Of a stretch of 64,000 nucleotides of DNA, positions 19,009 through 30,608 are shown in pieces. Position numbers and translations under genes: made by a program. The stretch comes from Zygnema cylindricum (lineage: Eukaryota; Streptophyta; Zygnematophyceae; Zygnematales; Zygnemataceae): contig JBBHKE010000218.1 of the NCBI GenBank assembly GCA_037447655.1, forward strand, positions 22,977-86,976, read 5' to 3'. The first letter of the stretch is position 1; the number at the start of each line of letters is the position of its first letter. The notes below the pieces were generated by a model. That model was not told the origin of the DNA. It saw nothing but the letters and a program-made list of their open reading frames with translations, and did not search any database.

Positions 19009-20851
19009 CCCCTCTCTCCCTCCCTCCCTCCCCCCCTCCCCCCTCCTTCTTAGCTTCCTCCCTCCCTCGCTTCCTCCCCCATCCTTACCACCTTTCCTCC
19101 CTCCCTCCCTTCCTCCTCTCTCTCCCTCCCTCCTCCCTCCCTCTCACCTTCCCTCCTTCGCTCCCTCCCTCCCTCCTTCCCTCCCTTCATCACACCTTCC
19201 CTTCCTCCCTCCCTTTCTCCCTCCCTTCCTCCTTCGCACCTTCCCTCCGCTCCCTTGAATGGGCTATAAGGGATAGCTCCACCACAGCGAAGTGCATGGG
19301 TTACAGGCTCCACTATGGGAGCGGCCGACTAAAAGACTTTTCCCTATTAATGTGTTCACACTATATAGGGGGTTGTACCCCATATATTACCCATTTTGGA
19401 TGATGAATTCGCCGAATTGTTTGACATAACAAGTGTGGTGGGAAAATCTCGGCCTGCATAGATTTCATAAAATCGAAGGAAGAGAGACAGAGGCAGAAGT
19501 TATAACCACGTCAACAAAACTTTTTTTGTTGTTTCTTTAGGTCGTGAAATTCTCATTCAACTTAACATTCAATTTGAGAAAGGAATGAGTGAGGTAGATT
19601 GATAAATGTAAAAGAATTTATTTTTAGGGTCTAGATTTATTTGGACTAGAATCAAGTGTTCACCTTCCTCTTTTGGAGTGTTTTATACATAATATGTATG
19701 CCAGCTAAAGCAACTTTTATGAGATTTTTCCCCATTCCTTTTCCCTGCTCCTTTTTTCTTACTCAGTTTCGCCCCTCGTGGTGCAGCACTTTCAAATAGG
19801 AGACCAAATAGAACCGATTAGGGTTTGAATATTTTTATTTTATTAGAGCCTTAAGTCACAAATTACGACTCGAAACTAAAACATGAGCTTAACTGTGCCG
19901 ACAGAAGGACAAAAGAATACGAGCGAAGACGCGCTAAGCGTACATGCAATGGAGGGCGCGAAAGGATGCGCCATAGCTACAAGATAGAGGCAGCAGGAGG
20001 TTCCAAAGCTCCCTATGGAGTTAGTAAGCAAAAGAAGTATTGAACCTGCGTCGTTACGGCAGTGAACGTTTCGATGGACACTGCGTTTGTTAAACAGAAT
20101 ATAGACATAAAACGTACGACATGTTTTAAAGTACGCAGCGAAATACCGAAGCCAAATGTTTATAGCTTTCAAATTTCAATATGCGAGGCTGATGAACCAT
20201 TTTTCGTACGAATTTGGACGCTATACTGTATTTAGTGTTACACGATTCACTATAGTGGATATTCAGTACTATTTAAAGTATATAATAACTAATTTGCGTG
20301 TTAAATTTCAAAATTTGACGTTTCGAGGGAAAGTGTGCTTAGGATTTGGCGAAGTAAACGACAATTGATTTGAACGTGAGCGGATTCGCTACATGGTCAC
20401 CTGACACGTGGTGATCATCGTGATTTGTTTGCTTATTTTATGTAGCGACAATTTTGGTGCAATGTCATTGGCTTAACGCTTCGGATAATAATATGCCGTA
20501 CTTTGCGGGGGTGGAGCGGTTACTGTACACGCTCAGCGGACGTGTGCAAATTGTCCAGTGAAAACCTTGTTGTTTTTAAGTTCTCGTGCGATGCTACAAC
20601 TTGATTCGTTTAACGCTTGAAATCAGAATATGCCTTTTCCAGACTCGGATACCATGTAAATGTAAATATCCGGTGCGTGAACAGCAATCTGTAGACAGGA
20701 TACGGTACATGTAATCTGAAGATTACATGCACTGTAGTATCAGTACTATGTAAGGGTTTCCGTTAATCTGTATTGCTTAGCACGAAGCATCCGTCTGTCC
20801 GTGCCTTTTCCCCAATTGTGACTGGCCGCGTGAGTGCCGGGCAGTGAGTTA
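19009..20851. other. Unique DNA between the RPL7A copies; no gene recognised
   Basis: 19009-19255 is a CCTCCCTCC pyrimidine tract. The rest is AT-rich with scattered short ORFs and no family match. A small palindrome, CATGTAATCTGAAGATTACATG-like, sits at about 20708-20729. Confidence 0.5.
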
Positions 20852-21209
20852 GGGTGCGTCTCTCTGTGCTTAAGGGTGCGTCTCTAGGTACTTCAAACTT
20901 AGAGATTTTTTTTGTTTTTTAGCGCAGATCCGGCGGACCCGGATTTCGGGTGTCCCTATGTGTACCAAACGAAATTGTCACTTAGGGCGTGACGATTGTA
21001 TACGTCGACAGTGCCCGTGACGGATGTCAACGTCTACAATCTGTGATGACCCACGTTATTTTTCGTAACTGCTTGCGACGTCGCGTGACTTTTCGTGACA
21101 TTGTAGACCTATCGCCCTCCAGCATGTGCCGTTTCACGGTTGAAGAAGATGCGTTTTGACTTTGCGTCTATTGTCGTCTCGACGTGAAATAGCATCGGAA
21201 CCTTGATAC
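20852..21209 (-). mobile_element. Family E element, truncated at the duplication junction
   Basis: The end GGGTGCGTCTCT occurs twice (20852 and 20873), followed by the words ACTTCAAACTTAGAGA, GATCCGGCGGACCCGG and CGACGTGAAATAGCATC, the reverse complement of the right part of 57421-58189. It stops abruptly at 21209, where the family B element of duplication copy 2 begins. Confidence 0.75.
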
Positions 21210-23731
21210 CATAGTTCAAAAGTAGGCGTTTTTTGGTAGGCCTTTTGTAGGCCGCCTTTAGCGGAAGTTGTGTTATGGGCTTTTCATGTGATCAACTTAG
21301 ATCGTTACTTTCATCGACGACCGTCAGATCGTCCAAATCTGACTGTTTAAATAAAAAGTCTCTCAAAACTCACAGAAAAATATTTTTTTGTCCGATTTTT
21401 TTTTCAAATTTAGACATGACGTTTAATTCTCTATCGATCCATGTGCAACTCAACCCTGTTACTGTTTTATTTCATTTTGCGGCCAATACAATATGGGTCT
21501 TAAGGCCATATTGTATGTTTTGCATACAATAGGCATATTGTATGGGCGTACGGTCACCTACTTTTGAACTATGCTTTGTAATAATTGTCGGCGCATAATA
21601 TCGTCACACTAAAATATGTGCATGTACGAAATTGTTCAAATTGTACGCTGTCGCGTTTTTGTGACATCCGCGTCATTTTTTCCAGAGCACATTTACATGC
21701 GCGCGCGTTAGCGTAAATATTTTTTCTGTTCTTTTTTACATGAAAAAGTACAAAATAATACGGATCTGACTGTCCGTACAACACACTATTTAGAAGGGCA
21801 CTATATTACAGTTATGAACCCTATTAGGTGGGGTACCTCAAATAACGTTCAGAAACATTTAGAATGGTTAATTCTATTTGGGAATTTGCCAAAAAAAAAG
21901 GGGTACCTCAATTAGAGTCATGAACGCTAATAGCGATTCACGGTGTAGTGTTTAACAATTTTTTATTCACTTAAAACATATTTTCTTCGTACACACTTGT
22001 CCAATTTTCAGTTTGAGACCGCCAATCGGAAGCTGAGAACCTTACATTTCAATCGCAACCGTCAGATCCACAATCGGACAAATGTGTACGGAAAAAATAT
22101 GTTTTAAGTGGCGAAAAAAACATTAACCCTAATAGCGATTCGCGGTGTAGTCTGCGTCAGCAGTTTTTCAATCGCACTGTCCCGTTACCAATTACTGCGC
22201 ACGACACCTCTAAAGTCCAAACACATAGATGCGATCCAGGTGGTCACGGTACACCTGTACGACATTGTTCTCTAATTACTGTAGCTTTTCGTACATGACC
22301 TAAAATGTTGGTGTACGCCGCGGCGTGCCGCGTCGGGACTGTGCGAGGCAAAACCTCGAATCGGCCGACTAGCTTCTCCTTTCTCTCTCCCCTCCGAGAG
22401 TTTCCCGACAGCCGCCATCTCTCAAGGAGGACACAACCATGGTAATTCTCTAAGCTGTTCCTATGTTTACCTGTTTTTTCTTTAAGTTCTTCATTTTTTC
22501 CCCTTTATGGTGTTAATAGGTCAACTGTACCTTTATTGACCTCGTATTTGTCCAGAAGTCAGTTAGGGTTTGAGGTTTTTCAACATTTTAGGGTTGTCGT
22601 ATTTCCATTGTCTTTAATCAGAAGAGGAATAATAATTGCTGGGAGGATTATGAGGGAGGTAAATCAGCTAAAGGGGGGGAGAGAGGGGAGTGTAGGTGAG
22701 GTGTGCACTGAGAGCAGAGGGAATAGTTGGCGTGAGAGAAGCGAAGGTGAAGATAGGAAGATGTTGCAGTATGTAGTACAGATGGTGAGGATAACCAGAA
22801 GTGAGGGTGAAAAGAGAGAGAGGAGAAGCCGGAGAGTTAAGAGGAGCAAAAAGAGGAGTTGAGGAGAGGCGAGGTGGAGGTTGAGGGGAGAGGAGCAGAA
22901 ATGTAAGAGGAGAGAGAACAGTTTAGGGGTTGACGCAGTAAAGAAAGATGTTAAAAGGGAGAGGGGGAAAAGGTACAAAAAAAATGGAAAGGATGTTGAG
23001 AAAAGGTTCAGTGCGAGAGGCGAGGGAGAGATGTAAATTTAGATGGTAAGGGGTTGAAAAGCAGACAGTTACAGTTGAAAATAGAGGCAGGGTAAAGAGA
23101 CAAATGGAATAGGAGAAGGATAGTGAGAAGGAAGTCAGGGGAAGATGGAAGATGTGTTTGTGGGAGATGAGTTATGAGGAGCTAATATGGAGAGGAGAGA
23201 AAAACGGAGAGAAAGAGAGGAGAGAGAGAGGGAGGGAGTGGAGAAAGCGAGAGATCTTGCTATCCTGATGTAAACTCAGACAGACGCCTATGTATGAGGT
23301 ATACTGAGAGTCGAGGCTAGAGATAGAGGCTGGGAAAGGTTTGGAAAAAAAATCGTTGTAGGTAAAATTTGTCATGTCAATGATGTGAAAGCCCTAAAAG
23401 GTACTCATTTTTTGGTTCATATTGGGGGTTTTGTCCTTGTACAGGGTCCCAAAAGAGGTGCTAAGGTGCCTGCTCCTGCCCCGGCAGCCGCCGGAAAGAA
23501 GGACAAGGTGAAATTACAAAACCTAAATTCAAATGTTCTTTTTGTAAATGTTATCAAATATTGAATATGGTTTTTAGTTTCAAATTTTGACGCTGACCTA
23601 CACTTAAATCTATTGCGAAACTACAACCTATGTTGATTTTTTTTTTTGAAAAATGTTAATCAAATTTTTGAATGGAAGGATTATATTTAGTTTGAAATGC
23701 GCAGATGCCAAACTCCACTTTACTGTGTTCT
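21210..23731 (+). repeat. Segmental duplication, copy 2
   Basis: Partner of 16394-19008. It carries the family B element 21210-21573, the family A element about 21946-22149, the RPL7A promoter, and exons 1 and 2. The family B copy here lacks matching flanks (CTTGATAC on the left, CTTTGTAA on the right), so its left edge is a rearrangement junction rather than an insertion site. Confidence 0.9.
22150..22438 (+). promoter_or_regulatory. RPL7A promoter and 5' leader
   Basis: This segment lies between the family A MITE and the ATG at 22439. A pyrimidine tract at about 22374-22395 (CTTCTCCTTTCTCTCTCCCC) is reminiscent of the oligopyrimidine starts of ribosomal-protein mRNAs in other eukaryotes; its role here is inferred. 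A GC-rich block with CGCGGCGTGCCGCG precedes it at about 22318. Confidence 0.5.
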
Positions 23732-26700
23732 TCCATTCTCTCCCTCTCCCCTTCCCTCCCCCTCTCTCTTTCGCTCCCTCCCCCTTTCCCTCCACCTCTC
23801 TCTTTCTCTCCCTTCCCCTCTCACTCACCCTCTCTCTCTCCTTCTCCAGGCCCCTGAGAAGGTGGTGAACGCTCTATTTGAGAAGCGCCCCAAGCAGTTT
23901 GGAATTGGAGGTGCTCTCCCTCCCGTCAAGAACCTCCACCGATTTGTCAAATGGCCCAAATACGTACGGATCCAGAGGCAGAGGAGGGTGTTGAACCAGG
24001 TATTTTCCTCTCACTATCCACTCTTTTACCCCTTATCTGTCCATTTGGGAGCTGAATATGGGGACGGGTTTTTAGGGTTTTTTGGGAATTTGTATGCTTG
24101 TGTGACACTGCATCGCTGGTAGGGTTAATAGTGTTAGCTCGGTTCGGTTTGCCTTTGAACATTAAATAACGATTATTGTTTTTTCTGCAACGCTATTTTG
24201 GTCATTGGCTGAAATTTTTCCTCGTCACTTGGACCTAAATCAGAACTAACACACCAAAATAACCCCATGCTATGTGTTTTTTAGTGCTTACAGTGATGCA
24301 CGGTGTAGTGTGTAATTCGCCTGGGTTATGTATTGTAACTTTTATTTTCGAGTTTTTAAAAGTATCAGTTTTGGTATGAATTTTATCCTTAGATCATTTG
24401 CATGACTTTCTTTTTACATGGCTAGTTATTCGTGACTGGAGGTGAGAGAAAGAGAGAGAGGGAGGGGCTGAGAGAGACCAGTTTAATGCCTCAGTCCTTT
24501 TTTTGCGTTATTGTCGTTCTTTTCCCATGGTTGTTTTTTTGTTCCTGGAAAGTCGATTTATCCATGGCATTTATTTTTTGTTTTTTTGGGTCAAACTGGG
24601 AGCAGAGGTTGAAGGTGCCCCCTGCTTTGAATCAGTTCACCCGAACACTGGATAAGAACTTGGGTGAGAAAAAGGAGGGGGATGGGGGGAGAGGGAGAAG
24701 TTGATGGGGGGAAACCACAAAGGACAATGACAGAATCCTGAGAGAGAGGCGAGAGGAAGGGTGAGGCAAGGATCAAGAAGCGAGGGAGAAAGGGGGGTGA
24801 TGAGTGAAGGCAAGGGAGAGAGTGAAAGACAGGTGGAATGCAGAGAGGAAGGTATAGAGGGGTAAGGAGAGAAGTTAGGAGAAGAGTAAGTGAATGTTGA
24901 GAAAGAACAGTAGTGAGACGTGGAGATGGAGGAGAGGTTAGGAGATTAGAAAAGAAGAGGGAGTGGGGGGGGGGGAAGAGGAAGGGGGAGAGGGAGGAGT
25001 TTATGGGGGGAAACCACAAAGGGCAAGGACAGAAGCCTGAGAGAGGCGGGAGGAAAGGTGAGGGCAAGGATCAGGAAGCGAGGGAGAAAGAGGAGTGATG
25101 AGTGAAGGCAAGGGAGAGAGAGTGAAAGACAGGTGGAATGTTGAGAGGAAGGTAGAGAGGGGTAAAAAGAGAAGTGAGGAGAAGAGTGGGTAAGTGGATG
25201 TTGAGAGAGAACATTAGTGGGAAATGGAGATGTAGGAGAAGTAAGGATAATAGAAAAGAAGAGAGTATGTGGATGTTGAGAGAGAAATTAGTGGGATAAG
25301 GGAGCGGAAAGCAAAATGAGGAGTTAAGTAGGAAAAACTGTGAGACGGTGCTGTAATATGCACAGATTAGAAAATTAAACTGAGTGAGAGAGGTGGGGTA
25401 AGTTAGAAAACAACCACAAAGAGAGAAGGCAGAGAGGAGTATCTCAAAATTATTTCCTATATTAGGAGAAAGGGAGTATTTTTATTATGACCCAATTCAT
25501 TCTTAATTATTCAGTTTATGCATATAATTTTTTCCGTGTTGCCTATCTATACACAGTTATACTCTATATAACTCAGTTACACTATTATATAACCAGATTG
25601 TTTATAAACCTGTTTCACTGAACACTTTAACATGTTTCTAGCTGCTATGCATGTATATACTTTTTAGACTCCCTCTACACCCTTCGCACACCATTTTATA
25701 CTAATTTTATAAGATTTACGAAAGTTGTTGAGCTTACATTCCGATCGTTTCTCACATTTTCCAGTCTTTTCTAAATGCACCAGAAAACTTATACGGCTAT
25801 TTATACCCATGAATGTAAACCTAGAGCATGCGGATGTTAAATTCGAATAATATCATTAGAAAGTTTGAAAGGATTTGACTGAAGATTTTTTTTCTCTATT
25901 TTATTTTTCCAGCTTCCAGTTTGTTCAAAATGTTGTTGAAGTACCGTCCAGAGGACAAGGCGGCAAAGAAGGAAAGGCTGCTCAAGAAGGCCCAGGCAGA
26001 GACAGAGGGAAAGACGGTGGAGAGCAAAAAACCCATCGTGGTGAAGTATGGGATCAACCACATTACATACCTCATTGAACAGGTGGGAAGACAAATTACG
26101 ATTTTGGCTATTTTTTTTCTCACTTGCTGTTTTATGCTCTCTTTCTGACTATTGTCTCTCGCTGTTTCTCTTTCTCTAATTATCTCTTTCCGTCTTTTCT
26201 TTTATTTCTGTATTTCTTTCTGCCTTTCTTTTTTATTATTTCTGTATTTCTTTGTCTTTTTCTTTCTGTCTCTTTATCTTTCTTTCTCTTTCACTCTCTC
26301 ATCTCTTGAGGTGTTCTGGGTGGTTGTTCAAACCTTGCCGAAGCCCTGAATAGGGATTGAATATGTCTGATGCTATACAACAGTCATGGATGCCTTGCAC
26401 AAATAGTGGTCTTAAGGGTTTTTTTTCTGGTGTTCTTACGTTTTCAGGGAAGGTGTTTTTCTTTCTTTCAAACTCCCACCAAATTTAGTATTCTATCATT
26501 ATTTTTTATCTTTATTTTTCTCGTGTTCGTTCCTCCCTAGTACTCTCTCCCTGCTTTTACCTCTACTTCCACATTCCCCGTGTCCTTCCCATGTTTTCTC
26601 CTTCGCTTTTCTCCCTTCCTCGATTCCTTTCTCCACTTGTGCACTCATGCAGGCCTAATGACTTCCACACTTTCAGGATTACTTCCATTTTTCTTCTTTC

Positions 26701-27979
26701 TCGTTTGACCTCGCTCGCTTGCAGGGCAGTATTCATCTAGGGCAATAACACCACTTTTTATGTTTTCTGCTTTCCTCTGCCGTTTTTCCTTTTCCTCTCT
26801 CCCTCCTTTCTGCACTTTCTTTTGCACGTCATCATTCACCTTCGTTGGGCAAGGCATACCTATCATCAATAACTATCTTCTTGTCCTTCGTACTCTCCTC
26901 TCTCTTTTTCACGTTTGATATTCTTCACTCCATTTCCTCTTCTTTCCTTCTTCCTAGCTAATTCTTCACTAACTTTTTTTCTCCCACTCTTTTGCAGGGC
27001 AAGGCTCAGCTTGTGGTGATTGCTCATGATGTGGACCCCATTGAATTGGTGGTATGGCTTCCCGTTCTTTGCCGTAAAATGGGTATCCCCTACTGCATTG
27101 TGAAAGGGAAGGCTCGCCTGGGAGCGGTAATATTTTTTCTCTTCTGTTTCCTCCCCACCCGCTTCCCCCCGTTTGTTTTTTACTCTGAACTTTTGCATGG
27201 GAAAGCATTTTTGTTGTAGTTTTTCATGCCAACTCAATCCTCATCATGTTTCTCATGTTTTGTGCATGTTTAGTTTAGTTTTACTTTTTTTTAAAATTTT
27301 ATCATCAGCTTGATACAAATGGGATTTCTGAAGTTAGGCTGATTTTAGGGTCATTGTCCTGGTAGATGACTGTTTTTCGATGATGAATATATACCTTTTT
27401 TTTGGTGGAGAGCGTTTTTATATTATATTTAATTTCAGAGCTTATGTTTTTCTTGTGGAATTTTGATTTTCAGGTCGTCCACAAGAAGACTGCCACTGCT
27501 TTGTGCTTAACTGCAGTCAAGAACGAGGACAAGCATGACTTCAGCAAAATCATTGAGTCAGTCAAGGTGAGCAAACAGCTGAAAAAAAGGTTCCCTTTTT
27601 CCAAAACACATATTTATGTATATGTTTCTACCGTTTTTGCTGTTTTTTGTTATTGTAGCTGTAACTTAAGCTGTTGCTCTACTTGTACATTGTATTGTTA
27701 ACTGTATCTGTTATCGGATGTGTATTTGCAATTTTAATATCATGATTGCATTCATATTCATGTTTAGTTTGTCACTGAAGCCCTGCACATGAAGCTGTAC
27801 TCTCAAGTCTATTCTGTGTCTTAACTATTTTTTTTACGTCCCTCCAGGCGAACTTCAACGACCGGTATGACGACATCAGAAGGCAATGGGGTGGAGGCAT
27901 CATGGGAGTCAAGTCGCAGGCAAAGACGAAGGCGAGGGAGCGTCTCATGGCCAAGGAGGCGGCGCAGCGCATGTCATAG
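22439..27979 (+). CDS. RPL7A: 60S ribosomal protein L7a (eL8), eight coding exons
   Basis: Structural protein of the cytosolic large ribosomal subunit that binds 25S rRNA. Exons: 22439-22441 (ATG only), 23445-23507, 23850-23999, 24606-24663, 25913-26082, 26998-27126, 27474-27566, 27848-27979. All junctions are GT/AG, all phases fit, and the total is 265 residues, the family length. Landmarks: [14 protein letters not shown] in exon 3, [15 protein letters not shown] in exon 4, [16 protein letters not shown] in exon 5, the L7Ae-type RNA-binding core [18 protein letters not shown] and [11 protein letters not shown] in exon 6, and the WGGGIMG...KEAAQRM tail in exon 8. The text is closest to land-plant L7a. 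The start codon is split off as its own coding exon. The gene looks intact. Its promoter and first two exons are repeated upstream at 17427-18784. Confidence 0.97.
24663..25262 (+). repeat. 299-bp tandem duplication in RPL7A intron 4
   Basis: The purine-rich text around GGGGGGAAACCACAAAGG at 24706 recurs near 25005, and matching words continue through both units (GATGAGTGAAGGCAAGGGAG; GAAAGACAGGTGGAATG). A partial third unit may follow. ORFs here are not genes. Confidence 0.8.
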
Positions 27980-29189
27980 AGCGCTCGAGTTACCAATCAA
28001 AGGATACAGAGTGCACATGGAAATGGCCCGGCAGTTACAGGCAACTACTAGCCAAATGATGGGCGATGTTTCGGCAAAAAATGGCTTGTAATGGATATGT
28101 GAGGGAGCTTTTATGTGGAAGGAGAAGCTGTGTTCATGAAGGAATGTTTAATGATGGAATGGCAATGGTAATGAAATGTAATGATGAAATGTCTGAATTT
28201 TGAAATAGTAATTCAGAATTCTGTGTTTCTACTGCATGGGCTTCAAGTTGGAGAACATGGTGTATTTTGAGTGCAAATGGCAAATGTTGAAGGTACAGAT
28301 CTACTGGTGGTTGTCTATGTCACTTGGAAGATATAATGTGTGTTAAAGTTTAATGCTCAAAAGTAAGTCTCCATGGACCATAGCTCTGAGAGTGCTCAGG
28401 GATTATGTAGTTCTCAAGTAACGCTAGTGATATAGGTTTTCCTTTGACATGTTTTTTTCTGATGTTGAATTGTTGTCATAAGCTGTCTTCACGGCCTATA
28501 GCTCTGAAATTTATTCATCATGTTAACATTCACGAGCAACATTGAGCATTTTTAATGCATACTTTTCACAATGGTTTATTGTGACTTCACCATTAAATTT
28601 ACCTTCACAGCAGTTGCAACTGAAACCAAATCCAAAAACCTGCCATAAATATTCAATGTACTCTTATCTGTAATGTTGTTAAAGGTGTAATAATGGTTTG
28701 CAGAGGATGTTTGATGATGGAAAAGTGGGAATCTTCACGCTGCCTGCGGTCTGTAGATGTGTGATTTGTTCGGGCTGACTTGTATCAGTATGTTTCGAAT
28801 GAGCTTTGTATTTCTGATTTACAGGTTGTGCAAAATAAATATATGCTAGAACACGAAGCGAATCAAACGAAAAGCTACTGAAAGTGACTTTGTTGAAGAC
28901 ATGCTTTTTCACACCGAACCATTAATTAGACTAAGAAACTGAAATTTAAGTTGAAACTCCAAAGAAAAATCCTGAAGAAATAATGGCGATAGGCAAAATT
29001 GAGTAACAGCATGATTGCAAACAGGATGCTTATGCAAAGGTAGACAAAACAATGTCTCAACACTTTTTGAGCACTCAATATGTTTCACATTTCTAACCCA
29101 GAAACCTGCAATATCATGTTCTCTAAAACACCTGAAAATCGGAACGTGTCCATGAATGTATGCTTGTCAAACTTGGAATGATTGATAGG
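27980..29189 (+). other. RPL7A 3' UTR and downstream intergenic DNA
   Basis: After the TAG at 27977-27979 the first 250 bases contain repeated AATG words and TGTAA (28088, 28172), a polyadenylation motif in green algae, though I cannot fix the cleavage site. No gene is recognised from 28300 to 29189. Confidence 0.45.
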
Positions 29190-29410
29190 TACACCGTGAA
29201 TCGCTATTAGTGTCAATGTTTTTTTCGCCACTTGAAACATCTTTTCTCCGTACACACTTGTCGGATTGTAGATCTGATGGTTGCGATTGAAAGGTAACAT
29301 TCCCAGCTTCCGATTGGCGGTCTCAAATTAAAAATCCAACAAGTGTGTAGGGAGAAAAGATGTTTTAAGTGGCGAAAAAAACATTGACGCTAATAGCGAT
29401 TTACGGTGTA
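29190..29410. mobile_element. Family A MITE, well preserved
   Basis: It starts TACACCGTGAATCGCTATTAG and ends CTAATAGCGATTTACGGTGTA, with TA at both edges. The sub-terminal TTTTTTTCGCCACTTGAAAC and its complement make a long hairpin. At 221 bases without coding potential, the TA edges suggest Tc1/mariner-type mobilisation. Confidence 0.9.
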
Positions 29411-29861
29411 GTTCACAAACACAATAGTCAACAAGAGGAAGCATCACATAAAATACATTCACCGCAAGAGAGAGCATCGGCCACAAAAGATAAGTAAACT
29501 GAGAATTTACCCCGCTTTCAGACAGTTCAAGCTAAAACTATTAGATCACACTGCGCGTCGACTGCACGCAACCCAACGCCTCCGAATGCCTATCATCCGT
29601 TCAGGACCGAAATCTATGCGACTGTACCACATGACGCAACTTTCCAAACTGAAACCGTAGAAGACCAAGACCGCCCTTACAAACAAACGCATATGGACGC
29701 AAACATGATAGTCAAACAACAGCCCAGAACCCGAAATATCAGCCAGTTGGAAAAACCACCAATAGAAACTCCACCGAGTACACAATTTACTTAACACTCA
29801 CCTTCCCATTGTGAGAATCGACACCACTCAAAACAGATCCAATATAGGCAGCCCCATTTTT
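29411..29861 (-). mobile_element. 3' flank and possible LTR start of the copia remnant
   Basis: On the minus strand a purine stretch GGGAAGGTGAG is followed at 29796 by TGTTAAG, the pattern expected for a polypurine tract and the start of a copia 3' LTR. The LTR end could not be placed because no second LTR is visible. Confidence 0.35.
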
Positions 29862-30608
29862 TTAAAGAACACCGACTTCATTAAAAACGCGATGGTAAAC
29901 CATCTGAGTACATGGGAACGGACATCGCTTTGTCAACATATCGACAGCCTCGTCAATCGTCGGAACATAAATAAACTCCACTTCCTTATCCGTAGCCAAA
30001 TTTCGGAAAAAATGCCATTAGAACGTATGTGTTTCGTACACTAATGAAAAAATGGTTATTTCACAAAGGCCATACTCATACTATCCATAAACATCTTGAA
30101 GCAACCAACTGATATCCCCACCTCATCCAACATTTCCTTTATCCACACGGAAGCTTCCGAAGCATGACATGCGGCCCTGTAATCAGCTTCAGTCGAACTC
30201 ACGGCGACGGTCGGCTGAAACGAGACCTCTAACAAATAGCCGCTCCACCGAAACACAAACGCATAACCGGACATAGATTCCCCTGAATAGAAATCGCCAC
30301 CCGAATCAACATCACAATATCCAATACAATCCAGAGATTTTGGAGCAGATTTGCAAACAAGTCGGTCGTTTATCATCCCCACTAAATAGCGAAAAATCCT
30401 CTTCATTGCATCCGAATCAGATTTCTTAGGCGCCTGGTAAAATCGGTTCTCAGCAAAAACAGTAACCGAAATACTGGGCCGTGTGTCGACACTCAAATAC
30501 GTAATTTTACCAATCAGCTTGCGGTGTGACACATCCCCAATCGCCTCCTCTTTAGACTTCCGACATTGATTTTTTGAATCCAACGGAGTCGATACCGGCT
30601 TTGCGTCA
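29862..30608 (-). pseudogene. Ty1/copia polymerase remnant (RT end and RNase H)
   Basis: C-terminal part of a copia polyprotein on the minus strand. Visible text: a TPLD block, RKLIGKITYLSVDTRPSIS (late RT), FRYLVG, then RNase H with GYCDVDSGGD, SMSGYAF, AVSSTEADYRAA and an MDS acidic residue. It runs open to 30056, then a frame change is needed to reach the typical C-terminal text (VPTIDEAVDMLTKRCP) and the stop at 29862. The 5' two thirds of the element are missing: at about 30609 it passes straight into the decamer satellite, in an open frame. Confidence 0.85.

Noticed and set aside
27370-27470. Box C-like ATGATGA at about 27380 in an RPL7A intron, suggesting a snoRNA
   Set aside because: No CTGA box D at a proper distance and no terminal stem; other RPL7A introns gave no better pair.
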